Below, in pieces: positions 17,257 through 26,438 of a stretch of DNA of 64,000 bases. The first letter of the stretch is position 1, and every line of letters starts with the position of its first letter. The position numbers and the translations under genes are program-made. Origin of the DNA: Domibacillus indicus (GTDB lineage: Bacteria; Bacillota; Bacilli; Bacillales; Domibacillaceae). The DNA is taken from contig NZ_JAMBOO010000019.1 in NCBI RefSeq assembly GCF_023715895.1, forward strand, positions 1 to 64,000, given 5' to 3'. The notes below the pieces were generated by a model, which was given only the letters and a program-made list of their open reading frames with translations, was not told the origin of the DNA and did not search any database.

Positions 17257-17730
17257 ATGGCAAGTCCAATCCGCACACTTAAAAAGCGCGAGTGGAGTGA
17301 AGAAGAAAAAAAGCAGCAGTCCCTCCACAAGCTGACAGACAGTTTAACAGAAAACGAAGAAGCACTTCAGAAAACAATGGCTGTTGTCCGCGAACTGCAT
17401 GACAGCGGCATTCTTGAAGCAGCAGAGTCTATGCTGAAAGCGAAAGAAAATATTGCAGAGGTGGCATTAGGCCAGGTAAGCCGGAAAGAAGTCACCTCCC
17501 TCATCAACAATGTAATGGCTGCGGCCGGCATTTTAACCGCCATTGATCCGGAACAAACGAAAAAGTTATTAGCCGGTGTCGCCAGCGGGCTGGAAGAAGC
17601 AAAAGAAAACAACGATCAAAAAGTCCGCCTGTTTGATTTAATGAAGGCATTGAAAGACCCGGATGTGAACCGGGCGATGAACTTCGGCCTTCACTTTTTA
17701 AAAGGTTTAGGAAAAGGCATAAAAGAATAA
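17257..17730 (+). CDS. DUF1641 protein (YrhD/YjgD-like)
   Basis: A 157-residue mostly helical protein with the DUF1641 C-terminus (LMKALKDPDVNRAMNFGLHFLKGLGK). It lies 18 nt after fdhF with a good TAGGAGGT site, exactly as yrhD follows yrhE in B. subtilis. It is thought to be a partner or maturation factor of the dehydrogenase, but its biochemical role is not established. Confidence 0.9.
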   Translation: MASPIRTLKKREWSEEEKKQQSLHKLTDSLTENEEALQKTMAVVRELHDSGILEAAESMLKAKENIAEVALGQVSRKEVTSLINNVMAAAGILTAIDPEQTKKLLAGVASGLEEAKENNDQKVRLFDLMKALKDPDVNRAMNFGLHFLKGLGKGIKE

Positions 17731-17836
17731 TTCATATAGGGGGAAGGGCATGCTCCCCCTTCCCCTCTCTATATAAGAGCTATAAATCCAGCAGAATGCT
17801 GGAGTGTTTCGAGCACATTATACATAAAGGGATGGA

Positions 17837-18637
17837 ATGACCGTGGCTCTAACTGAAACAAATCGGAAGATTCTCCGATTCAGCAGCGGAGAGGCCGAGT
17901 ATAAAGAGGATCGTATTGTCACTGAATACCCCGTAACTGTAAAAATTAATAATGAAGAATTTGTTACAATGGTCTGTACGCCAGAGCATATAGAAGATAT
18001 GGTGATTGGCTATCTAGCTTCTGAAGGGGTTATCCGCAAGTACGAGGATATTCAAGAGATATGGCTGCAGGAAGAAGAAGGATACGCCCATGTAAAAACG
18101 GCCAGAATCAATTCTTACTATCAGCAGTTTCATAATAAGCGCTATATTACCTCCTGCTGCGGCGCAAGCAGACAGGGGTTTGTTTTTGTAAATGATAAAT
18201 TCACCGCAAAGAAGATGAAGAATAGGAATGTCAAAATCTCAGTGGAAGATTGTTTCCGCTTAATGAACGAAATGCAAAGTTCTGCGCAAACGTTCCAGCA
18301 GACGGGCGGCGTCCATAATGCAGCTCTCTGCGACCGTAATGGAATTGTTTTAAGCAGAATGGACATAGGGCGTCATAATGCGCTTGATAAAATTTATGGA
18401 TATTGTTTAAAAAACCGAATTACGATGCTTGATAAAATTCTTGTTTTCAGCGGCCGCCTTTCATCAGAAATATTATTAAAGGCAGCTAAAATCGGCTGTG
18501 AAGTGGTACTCACTAAATCCGCTCCAACAGAATTAGCCCTAAACCTTGCAGAGGAGCTGCACATCACAACGGTAGGTTTTATCCGCAGCCAATCTTTAAA
18601 CATCTATACCTGTCCGGAACGGATTTATAATGGTTAA
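17837..18637 (+). CDS. fdhD: FdhD sulfurtransferase for formate dehydrogenase
   Basis: A 266-residue FdhD-family protein that passes sulfur to the molybdenum cofactor before its insertion in FdhF. Family marks: EYPVTVKINNEEF near the N-terminus, the cysteine motif TSCCGASRQG near 107, QTGGVHNAALC near 160, IGRHNALDKIYGY near 180 and VFSGRLSSEI near 210. It follows the DUF1641 gene by 106 nt containing a small CCAGCA/TGCTGG hairpin. The cluster thus holds catalytic subunit, partner and maturase, but no formate channel. Confidence 0.93.
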   Translation: MTVALTETNRKILRFSSGEAEYKEDRIVTEYPVTVKINNEEFVTMVCTPEHIEDMVIGYLASEGVIRKYEDIQEIWLQEEEGYAHVKTARINSYYQQFHNKRYITSCCGASRQGFVFVNDKFTAKKMKNRNVKISVEDCFRLMNEMQSSAQTFQQTGGVHNAALCDRNGIVLSRMDIGRHNALDKIYGYCLKNRITMLDKILVFSGRLSSEILLKAAKIGCEVVLTKSAPTELALNLAEELHITTVGFIRSQSLNIYTCPERIYNG

Positions 18638-18645
18638 AGCTTGAT

Positions 18646-18786
18646 TTAAAGGTGCCCTATTCCTTCAATGCTAAAAACCGATGGGCCGTTTGATGCCTGA
18701 TTAAATGATGCGTCGGCTGAATTAGCGGGCTTCATCAAATACTCGGCGCGCGGGTGACATGTTCCAGAATAGGACACGCTCAGCAT
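18646..18786 (-). repeat. Dispersed repeat with a 46-codon frame, copy A
   Basis: A minus-strand frame starting ATG 18786 (MLSVSYSGTCHPRAEYL..., ending SIEGIGHL) converges on fdhD with an 8-nt gap. Its first 55 bp recur at 23343-23425 (MLSTPYSGTYHAH...). Both copies share ATGCTGAG, CCTATTC.GGAACAT.TCA and CGCGC/GCGCA. There is no ribosome binding site. The piece is probably part of a decayed repeat family rather than a functional gene. Confidence 0.4.
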
Positions 18787-18866
18787 TGAATCTCAAGGAG
18801 AGCTGCTGTTCGTTTTGCTCTCGCCCAAACGAAAATACTGTCAATTAACCGTATAGCTTTTCTTTT

Positions 18867-18913
18867 AAATAAACGGCTCTGTTTAATTCTCATTTAACAG
18901 AGCCGTTTATTTT
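18867..18913 (+). terminator. Terminator after fdhD region
   Basis: AAATAAACGGCTCTGTTAA pairs with TTAACAGAGCCGTTTATTT (about 17 bp), T-rich on the 3-prime side. Confidence 0.85.
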
Positions 18914-19068
18914 GTGTTCTTTCGTATTAAACATAAAAAGAAGGACATAACCTTCCCTTCTTCTGTATTTCATTGTATAAACATCGCATTTATAATGCTT
19001 AATCACTAATGATATTCGCTATTTATGGTAAGCTTTAATAGGAAAAAATATTTGAAGAGAGGAATTAT

Positions 19069-19941
19069 ATGAGTAAAATCAAAAAGCATAAGCCCAGTAA
19101 ACTTAAAATGATAATGCGAGGATTATTAGTCATCCTCGGGGGATTTATCGCTGCATACGGACTAGAAACCGTATTGATCCCAAACAACGTGTCAGATGGA
19201 GGTGTGACAGGCCTTAGTATCGTCGGCTCACAATTATTTGGCTTGCCCTTAGGCATACTTATTGCGGTTTTGAACCTTCCTTTTATCTGGTTAGGATATA
19301 AACAAATTGGAAAAAGCTTTGCCATTTTTTCGGTTATCGGCATCGCTTCACTCGCGATTGGCACAATTCTCATGCACCATACACCCGCTATTATTGAAGG
19401 CGATACATTGTTAGTGACAGTCGTTGGTGGTATTATCCTTGGTTTCGGGATGGGGTTGGCCTTGCGTAATGGCGGCGCATTGGATGGAATTGATATGCTT
19501 GCCGTACTGCTTTCTCGAAAATTACCGTTTGGGACCAGTGATCTTATCCTTTTCTTAAACATCTTTGTATTTATTATCGTTTCCACTGTATTCGGCCTGC
19601 AAGGAGCTATTCTTTCGGCCATTGCTTACTTTATTGCTTCTAAAGTCATACATATTGTGGAAGAAGGTTTAAGCGGCTCTAAAACCTTCCAAATTATCAC
19701 CACTGAATCTGAAATAATGGTAGAAACCATACGTGACCGCTTAGGCCGCAGTGCCACGTATAAAGAAGCGTACGGCGGTTTTTCCCATGAAAAATTCAAA
19801 GAAATCACATGTGTCATTAACCGCTTAGAGGAAACCAAACTAAAGGAAATCATTAATGAAATTGACCCAGGAGCTTTTGTTACTGTGTATGACGTGGCAG
19901 AAGTAAAAGGCGGCAATTTCAAAAAGAACGATATCCATTAA
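19069..19941 (+). CDS. YitT-family membrane protein (DUF161/DUF2179)
   Basis: A 290-residue protein with five to six membrane segments in the first 190 residues (IMRGLLVILGGFIAAYGLE, the VSDGGVTGLSI loop, NGGALDGIDMLA) and a C-terminal cytosolic DUF2179 domain (from about 205, TFQIITTE ... GAFVTVYDVAEVKGG). This is the YitT/YvjA/YqfU architecture, widespread and multicopy in Bacillus; its transport substrate is unknown. GAGAGGAAT precedes ATG 19069. It has its own terminator. Confidence 0.88.
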   Translation: MSKIKKHKPSKLKMIMRGLLVILGGFIAAYGLETVLIPNNVSDGGVTGLSIVGSQLFGLPLGILIAVLNLPFIWLGYKQIGKSFAIFSVIGIASLAIGTILMHHTPAIIEGDTLLVTVVGGIILGFGMGLALRNGGALDGIDMLAVLLSRKLPFGTSDLILFLNIFVFIIVSTVFGLQGAILSAIAYFIASKVIHIVEEGLSGSKTFQIITTESEIMVETIRDRLGRSATYKEAYGGFSHEKFKEITCVINRLEETKLKEIINEIDPGAFVTVYDVAEVKGGNFKKNDIH

Positions 19942-20000
19942 ATACAAACGGCACTATTTGTATAGGAACAATCAACAATAAAACTCAGCAGAATCAAATA

Positions 20001-20032
20001 AAAAGAATAGCCATTGATGGCTATTCTTTTTT
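20001..20032 (+). terminator. Terminator of the YitT-family gene
   Basis: AAAGAATAGCCAT/ATGGCTATTCTTT perfect stem with TT tail. Confidence 0.85.
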
Positions 20033-20158
20033 CTACCCTTGCATTTTTTCTTTTCGTTTAGCCTAAATACACTATCCAATTAAATAGGTTACTCAAAAAG
20101 AGACAATCACCATTGGAGCAATCCATTGTCTTATAAATGATTCAAGCGGCAGCTCTTC

Positions 20159-20385
20159 CTATAGAAATCGCTCTGAACATTCTTCTTTGACTACGCACTC
20201 CGTTACTTGAACAATTAAACCTTATTTTTCAAATTTCACTAACGTTTTTTCAGGTATTTCAATTTGGCCAACGTCAAAACTGTTGATTTGAAGAGTAAAC
20301 TCACCTTCTCGCCTGTCAGTTTCTTCCCACCCAACAAACTATACAGTTCAAAAAAATCACCTTTTTCAAGGTAACCATCCATCAT
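20159..20385 (-). pseudogene. Decayed gene of unknown family
   Basis: Minus-strand coding-like sequence starts at ATG 20385 (MMDGYLEKGDFFELYSLL). It needs a frameshift near 20320 to continue as WEETDRREGEFTLQINSFDVGQI..., and then an in-frame TAA before GLIVQVTECVVKEEC. At least two lesions. Family not recognised. Confidence 0.4.
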
Positions 20386-20650
20386 CTTACAAAGCAAGGT
20401 TAGTTTTTTTCAACTCGGCACAAATTTCTGGAGTTGTATAGTCAGAGATCTTAATACCTCAGTGAATAAATACTTCATAAACCAAAAGAAAATTTGGGAA
20501 GCCCGGCGCTCTGGCAATACCACAATAAAAAGCCGAAGAAGCTGTGTACCAGTGCTTTTCTTCTCCCGTGCTAGAAACGCGGCTTATACATAAAGGTTTA
20601 AGGGAATGGTACTTTATGGTACCGGGAACCGACCATACTTCAAAGAACTG

Positions 20651-20772
20651 CTTCGGTTTCCCTCTCAGCCGATATGAATGACTGGCTGCGAAAAAAGGCG
20701 AACAGACCGGAAAAGTATCCAGGATATAATTTTTGGGATTCCCGAAAAAGTGTATCCGCGAGAAAAAAGTTG
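20651..20772 (+). repeat. Diverged repeat, copy 1, upstream of the SDR gene
   Basis: GGTTTCCCT...GGCTGCGAAAAAAGG...GTATCCGCGAGA aligns with 21891-22002. One frame reads as protein-like (MNDWLRKKANRPEKYPGYNF), suggesting an old coding origin. Confidence 0.35.
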
Positions 20773-20848
20773 AACTCCCTATGTTAAGTATTTTTATACC
20801 AAGTCATATCAGGAATTTATGAACTATAACACTGAAAGGAGACATTAG

Positions 20849-21691
20849 ATGATTGAAGATAATAAAGTGGCACTGATAACAGGGGCTAACTCTGGAGTTG
20901 GGTTGGAACTGACAAAAAAAATATTATCAAAAGGCTGGGAAGTAGCTGCCTTGATTCGATCTGACTTTCCAAGCCATGATCCACTTATCCTACAAGCACT
21001 TAAAACGCGGCATTTAAGAATATATAAAGCTGATTTAGCTGACTTTTCCAGCCTTAGGAACGCACTTGGCCACATCAAAGCCCATGAATCCCATATTGAT
21101 TTACTTTTCAACAATGCAGGGGTTTATTTCAATGAATACCAATATTCCAAACAAAAACGTGAGATGCATTTCGAGTTGAATACATTGGTGCCTTATATTA
21201 TATTGATGGAACTTAAAGAGCTGTTATTAAAGGGCAAGATGAAAACGGTGATCAACACTTCTTCAAATACTTTTTTGGTTTTAAAGAAATTGAACTTAGA
21301 TACATTAATGAAGCCTGGGAGAACTCGTTTTAGAAAAATTATTGGTCCTTACGCACACAGCAAGCTGGCTCTCTCTCTTTGGACAAAAAGAATTGCTTCA
21401 GACCTATGGACGGAAGGGATAAAGATTCGCAGTGTGTGCCCTGGCCCGAGCAGAACGAAATTGACTAAAGCTAAAGGGCTGCCCATCTTTATGAAGCCCA
21501 TCCGGAATTTGATTTTTGCGCCTACCAGCAAAGGGGCTTCCCGCTTATACAATGCTGCCTTTAACTTTGGAGACGAAGCAACTGGGATTTTTATAAACAA
21601 GGGCAAAGAAACGAAAATAAAGTTTTCAGGGCATGAAGAATTGGTGCTCACTAAACTACATGATATTTACAGAAATGAATTTGTTGTTTAG
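20849..21691 (+). CDS. Short-chain dehydrogenase/reductase
   Basis: A 280-residue SDR protein. The Rossmann motif is TGANSGVGLEL (residues 11-21), the NNAG element is at about 89, a Ser doublet sits in NTSSNTF near 135, and the catalytic pair YxxxK is Y168AHSK. The substrate region CPGPSRTKL follows. It uses NAD(P)H; the substrate is unknown. AAAGGAGAC precedes ATG. It stands alone, flanked by related decayed repeats on both sides, which may mark its insertion as a unit. Confidence 0.85.
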   Translation: MIEDNKVALITGANSGVGLELTKKILSKGWEVAALIRSDFPSHDPLILQALKTRHLRIYKADLADFSSLRNALGHIKAHESHIDLLFNNAGVYFNEYQYSKQKREMHFELNTLVPYIILMELKELLLKGKMKTVINTSSNTFLVLKKLNLDTLMKPGRTRFRKIIGPYAHSKLALSLWTKRIASDLWTEGIKIRSVCPGPSRTKLTKAKGLPIFMKPIRNLIFAPTSKGASRLYNAAFNFGDEATGIFINKGKETKIKFSGHEELVLTKLHDIYRNEFVV

Positions 21692-21890
21692 TTTTTCACT
21701 GCATTAGTGTGACTGTTTTTGGCTGCGGCTCCGTACTGCTAAACTAGCCGCTGTAAACAATGAAAATCATGAAAATTTGACTCTTCAAGGGTGAAAAATA
21801 AAATGAAAATAATATCCACTACAGATTCCATTTGAACAGTCTGGAATTGGTTTCGGGAGAATACTGAATATTGAATTCGAAGAAGAGATG

Positions 21891-22002
21891 CTCTTGGTTT
21901 CCCTGCCCATGAATATTAAGGGTGGGCTGTGAAAAAAGTAAAAGCATGCAGAATATTGCCGCGGAGATCCTTGAGGAAGTATATCAGCGAGAGAGAAACT
22001 AA
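21891..22002 (+). repeat. Diverged repeat, copy 2, downstream of the SDR gene
   Basis: Aligns with 20651-20772 (GGTTTCCCTG, GGCTGTGAAAAAAG, GTATATCAGCGAGA) with several indels. Frames are broken. Confidence 0.35.
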
Positions 22003-22144
22003 AGTGGAAATCAACTAATTTACAATAATACTCTTAGCAAAAAGGAGTTGACTTGGGAAGATCAGCTTCTTTTTGCTGTAAGTCCATTATTAAAAAGAAT
22101 GCTTTTTTCAGCTCCTATTGCCAAAAGAATGGGCAAACGGCATG

Positions 22145-23245
22145 TTATTTATTCAATCGGTGGCGGATAAAAGCAATCAGCAGCATTACGACAGGCAAAA
22201 TAATAAGGAGCGGGATTGCAGCATACAAGATATATACGGTAGCACCCTCTTCTGTGTGTTCAGCCATATCCTCTGCCATCATCACAGAAAGAAATGCGAG
22301 AATAAGGCCTGCCGGAAAAATCATTTGCTGATGATTTTTTAAGCGGAACAAATCCACCATTCCAATGACCGAACAGTATAAGTAAATGCCTGCTTTAAAG
22401 AAAACGGTAATTAATAACGTGACGACCACGAGTGCATCCAAACGCTGGATAAATTCTAAAAAGTTAATCTTTCCTACTGTAGCCAGTAAAGGAAAAGGAG
22501 ATCTTAGTACCTCACTGACACCCAGTACCGCAACGTTTAAAGCGGCGTTATAACTCAAAATAAGGCCGCTGATAATTAATGAAGCTACTCCAATTTTTTT
22601 TACTGCATCTGCACGATTCAAATAAGGAAAAAGCATGGCGAAAACGAATGCTTCTCCGAACGGAAAAATTAAAAACGCCGGAGAATAAAAAGCCGTTTCC
22701 AATATAGGCTTCCATCCATATTCTAAAACAGGCTTCAAGTTGTTAGGATCTACGGTGCCGGTTACATAAACAAAAAGATTTCCGATGATTCCGATAAAAA
22801 TCAAAAAGACTCCTAGTATTTCAGCTGTCCTTGCAAATACTTCAATTCCAAGGTAAAGCACATAACATATGGTGAATACAAAAAGCATGGCCACAACAAG
22901 TAAAGGAATCTCCGGCATCGTTGCCGTAATCAATACTTCACTGAATTCACGCACATTTCTGGCAGAGACATATAAAAAAAAGATCGTATACAGCAATCCA
23001 ACAATCCACCCTATATATGGGCCAAATATTTTTCTAGCGTATGCTGTAAGCGGTAAGGAAGGGTAATAGCGGAACAGCCCATAGGAAACCAAAAATAAAA
23101 CCAGTCCCCCGCCCATGCCTAATAGAAGGGATAGCCAGGCATCCTTTTTTGCTGCTATCATATGGCCTACCACTACCGCAGTCCCCATTTCGAACATAAA
23201 GAGTAAGAGAAAAAATTGAATACCGCTTATTTTCGCTCTTTCCAT
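22145..23245 (-). CDS. GerAB/GerKB-type spore germination permease
   Basis: A 366-residue membrane protein of the endospore germination permease family (APC superfold) with ten hydrophobic helices. It begins ERAKISGIQFFLLLFMFEMGTA, then YPSLPLTAYARKIFG and an FPFGEAFVF segment near 220. B subunits of GerA-type receptors sense small germinants in the spore inner membrane together with A and C subunits. Here no A or C gene is adjacent. I chose ATG 23245 (GGGGAGGGGG upstream) rather than a 70-codon extension that runs into a dispersed repeat. Confidence 0.88.
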   Translation of the reverse strand: MERAKISGIQFFLLLFMFEMGTAVVVGHMIAAKKDAWLSLLLGMGGGLVLFLVSYGLFRYYPSLPLTAYARKIFGPYIGWIVGLLYTIFFLYVSARNVREFSEVLITATMPEIPLLVVAMLFVFTICYVLYLGIEVFARTAEILGVFLIFIGIIGNLFVYVTGTVDPNNLKPVLEYGWKPILETAFYSPAFLIFPFGEAFVFAMLFPYLNRADAVKKIGVASLIISGLILSYNAALNVAVLGVSEVLRSPFPLLATVGKINFLEFIQRLDALVVVTLLITVFFKAGIYLYCSVIGMVDLFRLKNHQQMIFPAGLILAFLSVMMAEDMAEHTEEGATVYILYAAIPLLIILPVVMLLIAFIRHRLNK

Positions 23246-23342
23246 GAAAAAAGCCCCCTCCCCTCGCCAAAATCTTTCTTTACTCTGAGCAGTGATTTGT
23301 TCGCAGTATTCCAACATTCTTAAATTATTATTCGTACGGTTG

Positions 23343-23425
23343 TTGGACTTCATCATATCTATTATTAAATGTTTGGCTAAATAAGTGTGCGCATGATATG
23401 TTCCGGAATAGGGGGTACTCAGCAT
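23343..23425 (-). repeat. Dispersed repeat, copy B
   Basis: Matches the start of copy A at 18786: ATGCTGAGTACCCCCTATTC, GGAACATATCA and so on, then diverges. It is fused in frame to the upstream region of the germination permease gene, creating a spurious N-terminal extension. Confidence 0.45.
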
Positions 23426-23773
23426 TGGAGGGGTAAAAATTTGAAAGTGGCGCATCAGCTGCTGGGTTGCTCAGCACGAGGTATTTACAAAGCATGTACA
23501 GCGTTTCAATATCACGCGGCTGAATACTCTTCACTATCTGTTTTTCGCTCACTTTCTTCACTTCTTTCCTGTGGTTGGCCGGGATTGTTTAGTTGAAACA
23601 TTCCTCCATACTTCCGGATTGCTTCAACTAAACCTTTCCTTCTGCATCAATCCGGTGGCAGCTAATCAAAACGAGATCATATCTACCTTTTTCTATTCTT
23701 TTTGGGTAAGAACGTGGCTTTTCTGTTATAAATTGCTTGGTTGCACGAATGGCTGGGGGCAACAGGCTTTTTT

Positions 23774-23868
23774 CAGGTAAGAATGGGCAGGTAAGATCCG
23801 GTCCCGCCTTTTTACCCCAGCGGTTCTTACCTGGAAAAACTCAAGTTTCCCGAAACAGTTCTTACCTG
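23774..23868. repeat. Cluster of direct and inverted CAGGTAAGA repeats
   Basis: CAGGTAAGAA (23774), CAGGTAAGAT (23788), and the inverse TTCTTACCTG twice (23824, 23859). The outer pair with TTTTTT/AAAAA can form a hairpin of about 15 bp. Purpose unknown. Confidence 0.4.
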
Positions 23869-23872
23869 TTGT

Positions 23873-24190
23873 TCAGCTCCAAATCTGCCGGTATTCTTTT
23901 GTCATTTCATAAGGAATTTGCCCAGCTTCCTCCTCTTTATTGCTCTGTTGTTTCTGGCATCCATTCTCTTCAAAAACAGCCCTTTTTAATAAATAATCCT
24001 GCTTGATGATTTCGTAACGGTGATGAGTCTTCATATACATAAGAAAATCTGCAAAGTTTTCCCGGTTTAACACATACAGCTGCACATGATTTCCGTACAG
24101 ATTGTGAAAACCTTCCTCCATTACAGCCAGATTCCGCCAGCTGGCATCCTGAAAAAAACTTACGGTTATGATAATCAAGATCACGCACAA
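23873..24190 (-). CDS. Small membrane-anchored hypothetical protein
   Basis: Not recognised. About 105 residues: one N-terminal hydrophobic helix (VILIIITVSFF), a globular part (NLYGNHVQLYVLNRENFADFLMYM) and a polar tail. Start is uncertain: TTG 24190 is the first usable codon and no ribosome binding site is clear. It is on the same strand as, and upstream of, the germination permease gene, but 600 bp apart. It may be a remnant. Confidence 0.4.
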   Translation of the reverse strand: MCVILIIITVSFFQDASWRNLAVMEEGFHNLYGNHVQLYVLNRENFADFLMYMKTHHRYEIIKQDYLLKRAVFEENGCQKQQSNKEEEAGQIPYEMTKEYRQIWS

Positions 24191-24511
24191 ACTTGTCTTT
24201 AGAATAGTAAGTAAGCCGTACTGCGGCTCTGTATCGCTATCTTGTTGATAAAGCAGTAATGTTCCCTCGTATGCGAAATGAAAGGCCAGATAGCCACGGC
24301 TGCTACCTTTGCATCCGGATGAGCGGACCTGACCGGCTGTTTTGAAAATTAGTCTTCTAATTCATGAATTCTTCTCGTTACATCGCTTTTTTAAATCTCC
24401 ATGTTTCTGAGCAATTTCTTTAAGCCTTCTGCTTTCCCCCCTCATCACACCCACCTTCTTTCATGACGTTATAGGGCTCTTTGCAGTTGAAAGAACAAAG
24501 GATCAAAAATT

Positions 24512-24643
24512 AAGCGTCAGACATCTAGTTTGCCGACATGTGAAAAGCTGCTTATGTCTGACGCTTGTAGGTCGAGATATTTCCTAATAAAGATTTACTG
24601 TGTTAAATGCGTCGGACGTTCAAAAGTTCCACGTCGGACGTTC
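24512..24643. repeat. GTCAGAC/GTCGGAC repeat cluster
   Basis: AAGCGTCAGACAT (24512-24524) is inverted at 24554-24566 (13 bp perfect). CGTCGGACGTTC then occurs twice in direct orientation (24610-24621, 24632-24643), 22 bp apart. No gene is close enough to assign a role. Confidence 0.45.
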
Positions 24644-24742
24644 TCGGTGCGATATCATTGCTACAGCGGCTTTTGTTAAACATTCAGCGTCATGAGTCGG
24701 TTATTAATTTACTTTTGGTTCAAAACCTTTTATATATTTTAT

Positions 24743-24950
24743 TTAATCTACAGCTTTTCCGTTTATCCTTACTTCAAAATGAAAGTGCACCCCATGCGAA
24801 TGGTCGGTGTCGCCCATCGCCTCAATCTGCTCACTGGCTCCACTTATAGTACCGGTTGGAATGCTTTTTTGCTTAATTGACCATAGCGGGGTGTGATTTC
24901 ATTTCCATAATCGATGATGACTAAGTAGCCGTATCTTATTTCTTTCAGTT
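24743..24950 (-). pseudogene. Degenerate M23 (LytM-type) peptidase, C-terminal part
   Basis: On the minus strand, pieces of a gluzincin-like M23 domain follow each other in two frames: GYLVIIDYGNEITPRYGQLSK, then after a frameshift GASEQIEAMG, the metal-site segment HGVHFHFEVRINGKAVD and a stop at 24743. The HxH motif is preserved but the domain is truncated and frameshifted. The intact family cleaves peptidoglycan cross-bridges or acts in sporulation. Confidence 0.7.
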
Positions 24951-25373
24951 CACCTATTTAATTTACTGGCATTCACTTTGCCACATATAAAAAAATAAGT
25001 GATGGAGAAAACTTTACAATTATGAAGAGCTATATGCTTAACGATAAAAAGCCTACCTTAAGGCGGGGGATATCGCTTAACACTTACTAATTTCCGGCAA
25101 TTGTATTGAATGCTAGATTCGGTTTCACTATATTTATACGGGCGAATTTCTTTAGTATGTTCTTCAATTAAAGGAGACTCCGTTTAGCAAATGTCTTCTC
25201 TATTCGATTTTGAAATTCCTCATACGTACAAAGTATTTTGGCTTTATTTCTGTTTCACAGTACTCGTATCCCATTTAGTAAATCTTAATGCAGGCCTGTT
25301 AGGTTAAGAAACAAACACTATATACGTTGCACCCGAAACCCTAAGCTTCTAAATGATAGGATGCTCTCAACAA

Positions 25374-26252
25374 TTAGTTCACAAAATAATCTTTAATGAA
25401 TTGATAAAACCGCTTGGCTGCTGGTGATATATATCTGCCCTCTACCCGGGCGAGCCCTATCACCCGATAGGACTTAGATGAGCGTATGCGTATTCTTGAA
25501 ACCCGGCTCCAGTCGATTCCTTTAAAATCCGGGATAAGCGTAACGCCCAGTCCAGCTGTCACAAAAGCCACGATCGTGTGCACCTCTTCGCCTTCAAAAG
25601 TGATTTCCGGACTTATCCCCGCTTCTTGAAACAATCTGTCTGTAATTCCCCGAATGCCGTTTCCTTTTTCTAAAAGCACAAACGTTTCATCAGCAATCTC
25701 CCGTAACGTTACGCTTTCGTAATGGGCGAGGCGGTGATCGGCGGGTACAATCAAAAACAATTCTTCCTTCCACAATTCGGTCCAATGGATTTGTTTAGTG
25801 TCCGGTGTTGAGGATACGAGACAAAAATCAATTTCGCCTGCTTCCAGCTGTTTAAGAAGCGAGTCGTTTCCATTTTGTTTAAAGCGGAATTTAACATTCG
25901 GGTATTCCGCCTGAAAAGACCTGACTAAGCTTGGAATCAGATACGTGCCCAGGGTAGGCATAAAGCCTAACGATATTTCTCCAAAGTCAGGGTCAAGCAA
26001 GTCCTGAATCTCCTGCTTTACCTCTTGAAATTCCTTCATAATCCGGTCCGCCCGCTCCAGAAACAGCTGCCCATACTGATTTAGTTTAATGGTGCGTCCC
26101 TGCCGCTCAAATAACGGAACACCGAGTTCTTCCTCAAGCTTCGCCATGGACCGGCTTAGGGCAGGCTGAGAAAGAGATAAAACCTCGGCTGCATTGGTGA
26201 TGTGCTGCAAGCGTGCCACAACCCGAAAATATTCAATTTGCTGCCATTCCAT
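25374..26252 (-). CDS. LysR-family regulator divergent from sdhCAB
   Basis: A 292-residue LysR protein. The N-terminal winged HTH (3-62) contains NAAEVLSLSQPALSRSMAKLEEELGVPLFER. The effector domain (about 90-290) contains GEISLGFMPTLGTYLIP and FVTAGLGVTLIPDF. It is of the GltC/YwbI-like type. It lies 186 bp from sdhC, transcribed the other way, so it may control that operon, though in Bacillus sdhCAB is not normally LysR-controlled. GGTGAGAC precedes the start. Confidence 0.87.
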   Translation of the reverse strand: MEWQQIEYFRVVARLQHITNAAEVLSLSQPALSRSMAKLEEELGVPLFERQGRTIKLNQYGQLFLERADRIMKEFQEVKQEIQDLLDPDFGEISLGFMPTLGTYLIPSLVRSFQAEYPNVKFRFKQNGNDSLLKQLEAGEIDFCLVSSTPDTKQIHWTELWKEELFLIVPADHRLAHYESVTLREIADETFVLLEKGNGIRGITDRLFQEAGISPEITFEGEEVHTIVAFVTAGLGVTLIPDFKGIDWSRVSRIRIRSSKSYRVIGLARVEGRYISPAAKRFYQFIKDYFVN

Positions 26253-26438
26253 CCATGTCTCACCTCTTTATTGGAGTAACAATAGTATATACCTTTTTTG
26301 CATGAATAACATGCAATTAATAAATTAGACATTATTATTCATCAGTCATATCATAAAACCTATAGAGACCGTTTAAACAAAGAAAAGGTTTTCTATTTTG
26401 CTCAATTCATGAGGCATTTTATTTGAGGGGGATCATGT

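Larger units (their letters stand above)
24191..25373. other. 1.2-kb stretch without an intact gene
   Basis: Holds a repeat cluster (24512-24643), a degenerate M23 peptidase (24743-24950) and, at 25000-25290, minus-strand pieces such as EEHTKEIRPYKYSETES that read as coding but are broken by stops. Nothing intact is visible. Confidence 0.5.

Noticed and set aside
18640-18800. Possible pseudoknotted RNA (complementary blocks CCTATTC/GAATAGG and CAATGCT/AGCATTG)
   Set aside because: The complementarity arises from short blocks within one repeat copy; no known RNA class fits, and the second copy keeps only one half.
23246-23455. 70-codon N-terminal extension of the germination permease
   Set aside because: It is made from a dispersed repeat; ATG 23245 has a strong ribosome binding site and matches the family start.
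23774-24643. CRISPR-like repeat clusters
   Set aside because: Repeats are too few, mixed in orientation and irregularly spaced; no cas genes.
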